Shown piece by piece: positions 1 through 10,668 of a stretch of DNA of 64,000 nucleotides. Within the stretch, counting starts at the first letter, position 1, and every line of letters starts with the position of its first letter. The notes beneath the pieces were generated by a model, which was given only the letters and a program-made list of their open reading frames with translations, did not search any database and was not told the DNA's origin. Source of the DNA: Glebionis coronaria (Eukaryota; Streptophyta; Magnoliopsida; Asterales; Asteraceae); assembly GCA_025667525.1 (NCBI GenBank), contig CM046876.1, positions 565,871,469-565,935,468 on the forward strand. Reading direction: 5' to 3'. The position numbers and the translations under genes are program-made.

Positions 1-237
1 GCGCGGGTACCCTGCTAGTTAAGATATAATTAATTTGAATTAAAATATTGAAAATAAAAGGAGTATGAAATTTGAAGTATAAGAATTGAAACGATTTTAT
101 ACTAATTTACACAGAGCAAAACGAAAACTACATAATGAAAGATATAAACATAAAATGTTCATAAAAAAATACAATATACAAAAAAATGCAATAATAAAAT
201 TATTACTTAACTCATTTTAAATTTTAACTCTCATACA

Positions 238-992
238 TAGAGGTGCGGATTGACCGGTTAAAACCGGTTGTCGATTTTTAGAAAACCGGTTTTTTTAACC
301 GGTTTTTCTAATAACCGGGTTTTTTGAAATCGGTTTTTCGGTTATAAATGTTCGGATCGGTTTTTTTTGGTTATAAATTTTCGTTATTGGTTTTTCATCG
401 GTTTGGTTTTTTCGGTTATAAAAGTTCGGAATCGATTCTTTTCAGTTATAAATTTTCGTTATCGGTTTTTTTCGAAATTTAAAACTTCGTCATTTATTTA
501 ATAAACTTGTTAATCATAAACAATACAAACATAAAACAAAAATAAAACCATAATTTTTATTTAAATAATACAATTATACAACCATAAATCTTATTTAAAC
601 AATATACATATAAACCATAACTTTTATTTAAAATCTATATAACTATTTTCTTAAAATTGTTAAATTTAATGTTTTCACTTGCAAGCCCAGCTCATTTATA
701 TATATAATACTAGTATATATTATAAAAAGCCCATAAAACCCAACCCATTTAGACACCGGCTTTTATACCGGTTTTAACCAGTTATAACCGGTCTTTATTT
801 CGAATATTATAAAAAAATATAAAAAAATTAATCAAATTAAAATTTTAAAAACCGTTAAAACTGGTTACTTAACCGGTAAAAAACCGATTATGGGTAAATC
901 GATAAAACCAATTTAACCGTTTCGGTTAAAAAAACCGATTTCAGTTTTATAAACCGTTTTTAAATAAAAACCGGTTTTCATTTGCATCTCTG
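238..992. mobile_element. hAT-like non-autonomous element rich in AACCGG
   Basis: The ends form a short imperfect terminal inverted repeat, TAGAGGTGCGGAT on the left against CAGAGATGCAAAT on the right, read inward. The flanking 8-mers CTCATACA and CCCGTACA match at 6 of 8 positions, as expected of an aged hAT target duplication. The interior has no ORF. It is dominated by degenerate AACCGGTTTT palindromes at both ends, with an AT-rich centre. The duplicated segment at about 3150-3180 reads straight across the site, so it acts as an empty-site control. Confidence 0.7.
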
Positions 993-1339
993 CCCGTACA
1001 TACACGGACATTCAAACTAGTAATAACTAGTAGGGATTTAGCTTTTTTTTAGAACATCAACTTTTTCGTATCTTATTTTGACGAGATTCAAATCTATAAC
1101 CTCTAAGATGGTGAGAAACTTACATACCATTAAATCAAATGTTTTGAACAGTAAGATTAGTTTGATAACATCTATGAAGTCTTTCAAGTTAAACTTTATG
1201 TAATCTTCTTTATCATATTAGAACTCAAGTTAGGATCTAATTTGCTTAAGTTAACAATTTAAAACATGATATTATGATTGAAAACTACGAGATGCTATTT
1301 ATGTATCCTTATATTCTTATGCTATTTATATATAATTTT

Positions 1340-1512
1340 TCTATCTTGTGTCCTAAGGGTACATAATAAAAAATTAAAAAGTACACCGAGTCTCACAGAA
1401 AAATAGACAGAGATTCACATTTTGTGGATTCCTGTGTACTTTTCTATGGGACCCGATGTATTTTGCATGTATTTTGTATGTTCTTATCATGTGCCCTTAG
1501 GCACAAGATAGA
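1340..1512. mobile_element. Small TIR element (MITE), 173 bp
   Basis: About 24-25 bp terminal inverted repeats, beginning TCTATCTTGTG and running through CCTAAGGG, bound a 173 bp insert with no coding capacity. The paralogous copy near 3420-3440 lacks it. The flanks carry a similar run (ATTTATRTATCCTTATATTC) on both sides. The superfamily is not clear because no clean short target duplication is visible. Confidence 0.65.
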
Positions 1513-1560
1513 TAACCCATTTATATATCCTTATATTCTTATGTTTTGCGATGCGTGAAA

Positions 1561-2939
1561 TGTTAGCTATTTTTTTCTATACATTGTGTGTTGAATAACA
1601 CATAACGAACTAGAAAAAATATATGTTGTTTTAATATGTAATATCCCGTCTATTTATTTTCATGACACACCGATGTATGAGGTCTTGCATTCATTTTGAT
1701 ATTTATATTCATGTTAATAATAATTTACGTAGATTGCATTACTTGAATTTATTAAGTGTCAAAAATACAAATAGAAAATAAATTTTTTTAATATGAATAT
1801 TCATAATCACGTGATTTGTTGATTTTTTAATATAACATATATGTTATAATTTAAAATATTACGTTTAGAGGGAATAAAGTTTAAGAGAGTATTTTGTTTA
1901 TTTCTAAATTTAATAAAAAATAAGAAAATTATAAGTTTACACTTAATTCCGTCTAATTTATTTAATATTCAACTACTAAAGCTTATTAATCTTCTCATCT
2001 TTTTTTAAAGTTTTTTTCACAAATTTGACGCATGCATTTTTGTGTGTTTCATCAAAATTTTCGACCAATACTTTAATTTTTGACTAAATTTGATTCAATT
2101 TTGAATTTTTGCGATTAATCACATCGTTCGATTTAACTTATGTGTCAAATTAAAGCCATTTAATTGATCTAATTGTTTTGTTACAACCTTCACTTTCACT
2201 AAAATTCCCAAATAATCTAAATCTTTTATTATATAAAAGATTTATAAAATAAACAAATACACATTTAGACTTTATGTTATCTAGACTTTATATTTTAAAG
2301 TACAAAATAAATAATATATATTGTTTTAAAAATTCAACAAATATACATGCACATGATTATAAAAATCAAAATGAACCAGTTTATTGTTTATTTCTAGTTT
2401 AGCATTTAGCACAATCAAACAATGCAATCGGCGTAAATTTATTAATAAAAATATAAAAAATTCAACATATTACAACGACACGTATTTTTTAAAGTCGTTA
2501 TGTGCAACTAAACACATATAGACATATAGTTTTTAGAATAGGAGAACTAAAATTTTAGTTAAACAAAGTCGCGTAGCGTAGCAAAGAAGCCCCAAATCCT
2601 TGATTTGGCCAGGAAAGACTGCACTGCTTTGAGCCCAGGAAGCGAAGGGAATGAGCTCGGCTGCTTCTCCTCCAAACTTCCTTCCTACTTTATGTAATAA
2701 TAATTTATATAAGATATCAATTAATATTAACACATAATAAAAAAGTAGGTAAAATTTGTTCTTGCATGAGTATTGTAACGATTTGCGTATTAAAAATTCA
2801 ATATAATTTTATAAAATTATATTAAACATTACAAAATCATTTATAATTTATCATAGTATTTAACTTTAAAAGTTTTTTTTCAAATAATACTATCTTCTCA
2901 AACTGTGTGCGTGCACCGTTAATATAAACGGTTTGTTAA
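1561..2939. other. AT-rich intergenic stretch with one GC-richer block
   Basis: No gene was recognised. Most of it is AT-rich and without conserved coding. A block at about 2560-2695 has clearly higher GC and a continuous minus-strand reading frame (2533-2733, 66 codons). That composition resembles organellar DNA, but I could not match it to a named mitochondrial or plastid gene. Confidence 0.4.
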
Positions 2940-3441
2940 TGAATACTTAAGTATAATTAGTTTGAATACAAATATCGAAAGCACAAAAAGTATGAAATTC
3001 GAATAATAAAAATTGAAATAAATTTATATACTAATTAACGGAATAAAGTAAAAATAACATAATAAAACATACATCATTAAATATTTAAAAAAAAATACAA
3101 TATATATATATAAATATAATAATAAAATTATTACTTAACTTATCTTCAATTTTTAACTCCCGTACGTATACGCACATTAAAACAAACTAGTAATTGATTT
3201 ATCTTTTTTTTAGAACATCAACTTTTTCATATCTTATTTTGACGATATTCAAACCTTGGTGAGAAACTTACATAAGTGTATTGAACAGTAAGATTAGTTT
3301 GATAATATCGATAAAGTCTTTCAAGTTATACTTTATGTAATCTTTATCATATTAGAACTCAATTAGCATCTAATTTGCTTAAGTTAACAATTTAAAATAT
3401 GATATAAAAACTACGAGATGCTATTTATATATCCTTATATT

Positions 3442-4599
3442 TTTTATATGTTAAAAATACACAATGTACTTTTCAAAATAATCCATCATGCCTATTAAAC
3501 CTTTTTATGTACGAAATACATACTTGACTGGAAAATGACCTTTGATTTAACGGAACAACCGGTTACCGTTAGTATTTTCGTTAACTTAGAATTTGGTTTT
3601 ACAATTTTAATTCTTTCTTTAACTTTTCATCCAAAAGTTAACATCGTCTTCATCATGTTCATCATCTTCATCATTTTTCCAGATCCAAAATCCAGATCAC
3701 TAGCAATGGATGATCAGAAAAATGGTCGGACTCAAGTGGTGGTCCAAATCCCCATCATTTTCACATTTCTTTGTACCTTGTAAATGGTCAGATTCAAGTG
3801 GTGGCCCAGGAAGTTGTTTCAAATCGAATGAGTCTCGCGTGCTTCAGGCTTATCGAGGTCCATAGTTGTTGTATTCTCTTGTCAGTTTATTGAATTAGAA
3901 AAATGGTCAGATTCAATACAACCGATTCATCAAGATTTAAAAAACCCATCTGTGATAAAAAGAGGGATGGATTTCGTCTGAATGGCCAACATGGATTCAT
4001 GTAAATCTTAAAATCTATTTTCGTGTGAAGATGCGGGAAAGTGATTTTAGTATGACTGATGGTATTTGATTGAAACAGAAGCTCAAGTTGTTTTCTTTTA
4101 GTGTCGATTGGTTGGGTTTTCGAGAAAATGATGTTGGTAGAATGGATATGGTGGTTAAGATGGTTAAAGAAACCAGAACAGAGGTGTTGGCGGTGGTTAA
4201 TGAATCGGTGGTGGACAAATATGGTGATGTTTAGATCCACTTATTAAGAAAATTTGTTGACGTGTAGTGAACTGATTAAGAAAAATTGTTGGACCCTCCA
4301 GATAAGTAAAGATGTTCTGATCATCCATTGTTGGGGATTTAGATTTTGGATCTGGAAAAATGATGAAGATGAAGAAGATGATGAACATGATGAAGATGAT
4401 GTTAACTTTTGAATGAAAAGTTAAAAAAATGATTAAAATTGTAAAACTAAATTTTAAGTTAACGAATATACTAACGGTAACCGGTTGTTCCGTTAAGTCA
4501 AATGTCATTTTTCAGTCAAGTATGTATTTCGTACATAAAAAAGTTCGATGGGCATAATGGTATCATTTGAGAAAGTACATTGTGTATTTTTTACATTTA
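3442..4599. mobile_element. Mutator-like element with about 280 bp terminal inverted repeats
   Basis: About 3442-3720 is repeated in inverse orientation at about 4316-4599. It includes the recognisable block around GGAACAACCGGTTACCGTTA and the GTACGAAATACATACTTGACTG motif. The flanking 9-mers CCTTATATT (3433-3441) and CCCTATATT (4600-4608) differ at one base, which fits the 9 bp target duplication of Mutator-like elements. The centre (about 3720-4316) is unique and has no transposase domain. Short ORFs in both arms are the same sequence read on opposite strands and are not taken as genes. A host gene fragment in the centre is possible but not recognised. Confidence 0.75.
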
Positions 4600-4612
4600 C
4601 CCTATATTCTTA

Positions 4613-4929
4613 GAGCAGTTGGAACAGTGTCGTCAAACCTTGGTGTGAAAGAACGACACCACATTTGAGGACGGCGCACCACTCCGTGCTCTGGCGCCAA
4701 GGTTCTCGCGCCGTCGACATCAGCCCATGCAGTTGGGTTAACTTTTTTTTTTTTGAATCTAGTGGGTGTATACTCTCTATGGCACCAAATATACCTCTAT
4801 GGCATCAAAATCACCACTCCTTCTAAAAAGTGGTGCCATATTCCTTTTCGTGCCATAGTCTAGGTTGCTTACGTGTCATCACTTTTTAGTGAACGACACC
4901 ACCCAACCACACGACTGTTCCTAATGCTC
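4613..4929. mobile_element. PIF/Harbinger-type (Tourist-like) MITE
   Basis: A 317 bp insert bounded by imperfect terminal inverted repeats, GAGCAGTTGGAACAGT on the left and GAGCATTAGGAACAGT on the right read inward. It is flanked on both sides by TTA, the TWA target duplication of PIF/Harbinger elements. It lies 13 bp from the end of the neighbouring MULE. It has no coding capacity. The motif GAACGACACCAC near the right end echoes GAACGACACCACA near the left end, which extends the inverted repeat. Confidence 0.75.
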
Positions 4930-5039
4930 TTATGTTTTCCGATGCGTGACATCATGTTTTAAATAGTTACAATATTAACCTTACAAAGAAATCGGTGTAA
5001 AACACAAGGACATTAATGTAATTAACTAAAAAAGAGTCA

Positions 5040-5318
5040 TCACCATCTCATAGAAGGCTAGAAGCCCATATAAATAACCATGAAATTTAAATCGTAAGAC
5101 AGATTGTCTCATTCCCTTTCTTCTTGTCGATCGACAAACTGTTTAACCCTAAATCAAAACGTTTTGCGATAACCCTAATTCTGAGATCAAACTGAAAACT
5201 CCATTAAAGAAGGTGTTAATTAAAACCAGTAGATAAATAAGCAAATAAAAAAAAAAAAAAACAGAAACCCTAACCCAAGTATTTTATAAAATTGATATAA
5301 GAGTAGTGGTTGATAGAT
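5040..5318 (+). promoter_or_regulatory. Putative core promoter and 5' leader of the TBP paralogue
   Basis: A TATA box candidate, TATAAATA, lies at 5069-5076, preceded by AAGCCCAT, the reverse of a TGGGCT site-II type motif. Downstream are three telo-box type AACCCTAA motifs at 5145-5152, 5171-5178 and about 5266-5273, and a poly-A tract near 5250. This arrangement is common in leaders of plant housekeeping genes. The ATG at 5319 follows. Promoter activity is inferred from motif and position only. Confidence 0.5.
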
Positions 5319-6304
5319 ATGATGATGGGTAACAGCAGTAGAACGATGTGTGAACCTGTTGAGGATCCTTCTCGGATTATTCCTACTCCTACTATTCTGT
5401 AAGTTTACACCATTACAGTGTTTGGCTTTCTGTGGTTTTGATAATCGTGTGATTACATGATTGTGTACGAGATTATTGGATTAGGTTCTGATGCAACTGC
5501 ATACAAACCGACTATTTGAAATAACTAGATGATAACATTGTTTTCTTATTATCGTTAAAACACTAGAAAGTAATAACTAATTATTTGCAAGTGCAAACTG
5601 CGTTCGAAAGTAGTAGTTGTCTTTTGGTGTTGAGCTTAAGGAAGTTGTATGATTACAGGGTAGGTCAATGTGTTATCTCATCTCATTAGAGAGCAAATAT
5701 TATTGAATCTTGAAATCTACGCTTAATGTAGTTCGACAACTTATTATGTTGTAGCCTTTTGTTTGTTGCACTTGTGATATCTGTAAAACTCGACGAATCG
5801 TTTTTTGAGTTTAACTATGTTCTGATCATATGTGAATGCTTTTACACTTGTAGAAATATAGTGTCTAGTGTCAATCTGGACTGCAAATTGGATTTGGAGA
5901 TCATCTCATTAAAGGCTCGAAATACAGAATACAACCGAAAGGTATGCTGGTCTATATATCAAATGTCTGTATCATGTTATGATGTTTGTTGCATACGCGT
6001 ATGCCAGTTATGATGGAATTCAGGCTTGTAGTCATTTTAATTTTTTCTCAATTCTTTTGGGTTTCTAATATTATTTTTATTAAAACACGAATCCTGATCT
6101 TAACATTATTCAAATGCTTTAATGAAAAACACCTATGCCTGTTTTCATAGATGAAGATGTGATTTTAATATCTGATATCCTTCCTCTCGTTGATGACATC
6201 CGTATATACGATTGTTCTTTTTATATACTGCAGCGAAGCTCTCTTATTATGAGGATAAGATCCCCACAAACTACAGCAATGATATTTGCTTCTGGCAAGA
6301 TGGT

Positions 6305-6700
6305 TGTTGGGTTTAATCGGTTACAAGTCGAATTTACGTACGTATGAAATGCATGGTTAGGCATGCATGGCTGGAACTTTAGTATTAGTTAGGTTTAGTT
6401 GATAGTAAGACTTGGTATTTTGTTTGACCGCTTCTCATGGAAGTTTACACTCTACACGTTTGAGAATGTGGGTCAATGTATGTACCACTTCTTTAGGATA
6501 GATTACCATTTTCTTAGCTGCTTTATGTTCCTATGTAAGGCTATATATATGCCTAATCTGATATAGCAAAAGTTGCACTTCTCAGTAATCAGTTTCCCAT
6601 TATTGCAAGTAATATAAACACATTGAAAACCCATCTTATGAGAGTCGATATTTTTTGTATGCGGGTGTGTTTATCGGGTTTGGAGGGACTGATTCCATCA
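6305..6700 (+). repeat. 5' LTR of the element in TBP intron 3
   Basis: 396 bp, TG...CA ends, apparently identical to the 3' LTR. It contains the palindromic GCATGGTTAGGCATGC region near its start. CTATATATATGCC near 6541-6553 is a possible TATA region. It directly abuts the retained GT of the TBP intron 3 donor. Confidence 0.92.
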
Positions 6701-7618
6701 TTTGGTATCAGAGCGTAGGCTCGTTACCGGGGAAGCCCCCGCCGTCGTCGACGGTGTGTCGGTCGGTGAAGGGCACGTGTTGAATGGGATTTATAGTAGA
6801 AGAAGGTTAGGACAGAAGGGGATGTTTTTGAGATTGTTTAACAGCCGTATATGGAGACGTTAAGGTGTTTTCGGTTGGCCGTTATCACGGAGGAGTGCCG
6901 GTTGAGATGACGGGGATGACCGGTGATAAACACTTGTGTTTCGAGACTGTTAGTAGTGATCAAAACGAAAGAAAGCAACAACTTTTGATCACATCAGAGA
7001 AAAAAGGGCAGCATGTTTTCGCAAGTTAGCAGGTTGTCGCGTAGCCTGTAGCAAGTAGCAGGCAACAAAACCAAAGCAAGGGTCGATAAGGAAGGATCGA
7101 CAAGCAAGGGCCGATAAGCAAGAGTCGACAAGCAAGGGTCAAAAAGCAAGAGTCGACAAGCAAGGGTCGACAAGAAAGAAAGTCGACAGAAAGAGTCGAC
7201 AGAAAGTGTCAGACAGAAAGAGTCGGACAAGAAAGTAGTCGACAAGAAAGTAGTCGACAAGAAAGTAGTCGACACAAAAAAGTAGCAAGATTTTCTTGCA
7301 AGAAAGAATGAAAGGAAGAAGAGGTGTCACAAGAAAGAATGAAAGAGGCCGGTGTCACTTCGCAAGAAAGAAAGCAGGCCACAAGAAAGAAAGAAAGAAA
7401 GTCAGGTGTCATAGAAAGTTCGATGCCGTAAAGAAAGGAGAAAGAAAGTCAGGTGCCGTGACTTGAATAAGAAAGTGTGATGAATTTGATTCGGGTTGAA
7501 CCGAGAAGACTTTGGACATGACCGCGATGAAGGTCGAGTGGTCAGAGATAGGTCGAGATGGTTCATGATGAAAGTGATTTCGTGTTGCGGTTTGTGAATA
7601 ACCGATTAAGGGGGTGAT

Positions 7619-8014
7619 TGTTGGGTTTAATCGGTTACAAGTCGAATTTACGTACGTATGAAATGCATGGTTAGGCATGCATGGCTGGAACTTTAGTATT
7701 AGTTAGGTTTAGTTGATAGTAAGACTTGGTATTTTGTTTGACCGCTTCTCATGGAAGTTTACACTCTACACGTTTGAGAATGTGGGTCAATGTATGTACC
7801 ACTTCTTTAGGATAGATTACCATTTTCTTAGCTGCTTTATGTTCCTATGTAAGGCTATATATATGCCTAATCTGATATAGCAAAAGTTGCACTTCTCAGT
7901 AATCAGTTTCCCATTATTGCAAGTAATATAAACACATTGAAAACCCATCTTATGAGAGTCGATATTTTTTGTATGCGGGTGTGTTTATCGGGTTTGGAGG
8001 GACTGATTCCATCA
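7619..8014 (+). repeat. 3' LTR of the element in TBP intron 3
   Basis: 396 bp, matching the 5' LTR over its whole length by eye. It is followed by the second ATGGT copy, which keeps the original donor context ATG|GTCAGT at 8015-8022. Confidence 0.92.
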
Positions 8015-9023
8015 ATGGTCAGTCTTTTATTTTAACCCAATATTGTAATCAATCATAGTCTGAATGTCGTAGAACTTTTCGAGTGTTAGATTTAGTTTAC
8101 ATGTGCTATGCAAGACGGTAACAAATCACGACCTTTTTTTATAAGTAGCAGGAACTATTATACAACATGGGCTATTAAGTATTGACTACTACCTTATTGT
8201 TCGGCTGTTTTGTCATTTTTTTTCATTGTGTTGGGTTTTCAGGTTTGTTTGGGTGCCAAGAATGAACAATCATCAAAAGTGGCAGCAAGAAAGGTACATG
8301 AACATTGTAAAAAATTTATGAATTAAATGCAGAACCCTCAGAAACACCATAGTATAAAAGAATTCACATAATTAATACTACCATTACGGTGCTTAAAAAC
8401 TTTGTTTCTGTTGTCAGTTTGCTCGAATTATACAGAAGCTTGGTTTCCCAGTAAAATTTAAGGTAAGGCACTCCCACTCTGGTGTTCTTTGCTTCTATAA
8501 AGTTCTTCTGTAATACATGGTATTTTGTTACTTAGTCATATTGTTTTTGGTATACATTTGTAGGATTTCACGATCCAAAACATAGTCGCATCATGTGATG
8601 TCAAATGTCATATTCGTCTTGTAATACTTGACTGGAAGCATGCTGCTTTCTCACATGTAAGTTCACCCTTGAGTTTGCATGATTTGCTAAACAAACTCAA
8701 CTCAATGTTTTGTGGGTCGGTAAATTTTCTTTTGCTAATATAATTTGATGTGGTTCATTATTATTGGTATAGTATAATCCTGAAGTATTCCCTGGATTGA
8801 CTTACCGAATGAAGCAACCTAAAGTCGTGTTCCAAATCTTTCCTTCCGGGAAAATCATTCTTAAAGGTGCTAGGGTGAGTTGGCTTGATCGACCATGGTG
8901 ATCATTATTCAAATGCTAACATATAGCGCTTTTTTACAGTATCTTTATTTAACTTTACTCCTTTTGGTCGTGCCTACAGTCCAGAGATGAAATATACACT
9001 GCCTTTGAGAATATATATGCCGT

Positions 9024-9431
9024 CACTACAAAATTTATGACATTTGCTTACTCAATTAAACGTGAAAGAGTAAGTAATAGAGGGGAGCACTAAAGGTCTA
9101 TACTTACTCAAAAAGAGTAAGCAAAAGTATTTTCTATCAATTTCTACACAAAAAAGAGTTATCAAAAGTTATTTTTATCAACTCCTACTCTTAAGAAAAA
9201 AGTAAGTAATAGAGGGGAGCACTAAAGGTCATTACTTACTCAATATTGAGTAAGCAAAAGTGTAAAACTTTTAATGACTCTTTTTTGAGTAGGGAAAAGA
9301 GTAAGCAAATGTTTTTGCTTACTTTTATATTTATTATGTTTTAGTAAGGAAAAGTTATAGTGACTTAAATAATTGTAAATCTTATTAGTAAGCAAAACTT
9401 TTAGTAAGTAAATGTCATTTATTTTGTAGTG
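9024..9431. mobile_element. CACTA MITE in the last exon of the TBP paralogue
   Basis: The ends are CACTACAAAATTTATGACAT and, read inward from the right, CACTACAAAATAAATGACAT. The flanks are a perfect 3 bp duplication, CGT (9021-9023 and 9432-9434), as CACTA transposons make. The element is 408 bp and non-coding. Its interior repeats AGTAAGTAATAGAGGGGAG (at about 9068 and 9202) and many AGTAAGCAAAAG sub-terminal units in both orientations. It sits between the Val and Leu codons of the conserved AFENIYAV-LT stretch. Confidence 0.9.
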
Positions 9432-9537
9432 CGTGTTGACCGCGGGTTCGGGCGATCATGAAAAATGTTGTCCGGGGTTGAGCATGAAATTGAAAGGAGA
9501 GGATGAGAGCACCGATTCACCGAAGTTTTCTCGTTAA

Positions 9538-9944
9538 TAAGGTTTTCGGTTAGATAGCTAGTTGATCTACTAGTCGAACTACGCGCGTGTTAATTGAATA
9601 TTTGAATTACAAGCTACCTAGCATGTTTTCACGAGCATGCTTGAGTAACCTGATTGTATGCCAAAATCTTCTTAACTATGTAGTCCACCTGTTGGTATCT
9701 TTTGGTATATATACTTTTACATCACTATACAAACAGCAACATGCTTAAGTCAAAGCCAGAACAATACAAACACATAAATATATCCAAAATCATGTGATTC
9801 TAACCCATCCATTACCATACTTGTTGTTTCAACACATACATTGTCAAGACTTAAATTGTACATACACATAAGTAAAAGTATTCAATTACATCACATGATA
9901 GCATGAAAATACAACACATCAACCTCCTGCAAACGCCTACACCA
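9538..9944. other. Downstream flank of the TBP paralogue
   Basis: About 400 bp without recognisable coding. It probably includes the 3' UTR of the TBP paralogue. No clear polyadenylation cluster stands out from the AT-rich background. Confidence 0.35.
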
Positions 9945-10668
9945 CACTACAAGAAAAAGTGTCTTTAGTGACCAATTGTTTTGTGACCACTTCAAATTTA
10001 GTCTCTATTATCAGCGTTTAGTCACCAAAATATTTGTGGTCATTTTGGAACAACTACAAGTGACCACAAAATAATGGTCACTTTTTTAGGATATACCATT
10101 GCCAAGCTTTTGAGACACCAAATATTAAATGGTCATTATGTTTTCAAGTTACAGACAAGGTTACTAATCTTATCTTAACTAATTATAAGGATGGATCTAT
10201 TTTGTTGAAAATTGAAAAATTCCTTTGTGGCTTATGTTGTAAGTTTCATCTTGATGTTGAAAAAGTGATGAATTGAAGGCAACATAAAAATACAGCTATG
10301 AAATGAACAAGTCAATGTTGAAATTTCGAAACATACATACTTAGATAGGGAAAGTGGAATTTCGTAAACATGGAAACGATTTATGAAAATTTTGAAACAT
10401 ACACATATCCTGTTTATGTGAATACATATTTTCCTTTTATTCACCAAACTTGTGTGATACTCATCTTGTTCAAAAATACCTCTATATAAGAATTATGTGA
10501 TACACATTCATTTTTTAACAAAACCTCATACCAAAATCGCCACATAAGGGTATCTTTTAGGACTCTGCACCACTTGTTTATGATTAATCTTAGTAATTTG
10601 TTCTGTTTTTCTTTATTCCTACATTCTATAATAAACAATTTATGGCTTAATTTGATTTCATATGAATA

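Larger units (their letters stand above)
28..1560 (+). repeat. Segmental duplication, copy 1
   Basis: This stretch aligns, with many substitutions, to 2940-3440 plus about 4930-4975. Shared landmarks are the start (TATAATTARTTTGAAT), the run AATAAAATTATTACTTAAC, the line around TAGAACATCAACTTTTTC, and the end (TATATCCTTATATTCTTATG, then GATGCGTGA). Copy 1 holds a hAT-like insertion (238-992) and a small TIR element (1340-1512) that copy 2 lacks. Copy 2 instead holds a MULE and a Harbinger MITE. No coding capacity was recognised in the shared sequence. It may be part of an older repeat family. The alignment was made by eye. Confidence 0.7.
2940..4975 (+). repeat. Segmental duplication, copy 2 (interrupted)
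   Basis: Second copy of the segment at 28-1560. The homologous parts are 2940-3441 and about 4930-4960, where TATGTTTTCCGATGCGTGA matches TATGTTTTGCGATGCGTGA of copy 1. The sequence between them consists of two younger insertions, a MULE at 3442-4599 and a Harbinger-type MITE at 4613-4929. This copy supplies the empty site for the hAT-like element of copy 1. Confidence 0.65.
6305..8014 (+). mobile_element. Young non-autonomous LTR retrotransposon in the TBP paralogue
   Basis: Two 396 bp LTRs (6305-6700 and 7619-8014) start TGTTGG and end CCATCA, and look identical base for base. The flanks are a perfect 5 bp duplication, ATGGT (6300-6304 and 8015-8019). A primer-binding site TGGTATCAGAGC at 6703-6714 fits initiator-methionine tRNA. 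A polypurine tract lies at about 7607-7617. The 918 bp interior encodes no gag or pol. Its part at about 7070-7290 is a purine-rich array of GTCGACAAG and AGAAAG units. The PBS type suits a copia-like lineage, so this is a TRIM/SMART-like or internally deleted element moved by another element's proteins. Plus orientation follows from the PBS and polypurine tract. Confidence 0.92.
5319..9537 (+). pseudogene. TBP: TATA-box-binding protein paralogue, interrupted by two transposons
   Basis: TBP is the saddle-shaped core of TFIID that binds and bends TATA DNA. Eight exons read in phase with GT-AG introns: 5319-5398, 5854-5941, 6234-6302, 8243-8293, 8418-8462, 8564-8656, 8773-8874 and 8980 onward. 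Both direct repeats are recognisable: [14 protein letters not shown] and IFASGKM in the first, [23 protein letters not shown] and AFENIYAV in the second. Exon junctions fall where plant TBP genes have them. Oddities: exon 3 lacks one residue and the first DNA-intercalating Phe, the second repeat reads KCHIRLV for the usual KFPIRLE, and the C-terminus diverges. A retrotransposon occupies the intron 3 donor (6305-8014). A CACTA MITE (9024-9431) interrupts exon 8, giving a stop at 9091-9093 (about 213 codons) instead of TAA at 9535-9537 (about 224 codons). The start could be any of three tandem ATGs. The identity is secure; function is doubtful. Confidence 0.88.

Noticed and set aside
3535..4508. 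Similar proteins on opposite strands that might be a divergent gene pair
   Set aside because: They are the two arms of one MULE terminal inverted repeat, with no protein family match.
6701..6715. A tRNA gene near TGGTATCAGAGC
   Set aside because: Only the 12-base 3' complement is present, directly after an LTR, so it is a primer-binding site.
6994..7412. Minus-strand frames with repeated STTFLS or LLSCR wording
   Set aside because: They are antisense readings of the GTCGACAAG/AGAAAG array within the non-coding retrotransposon.
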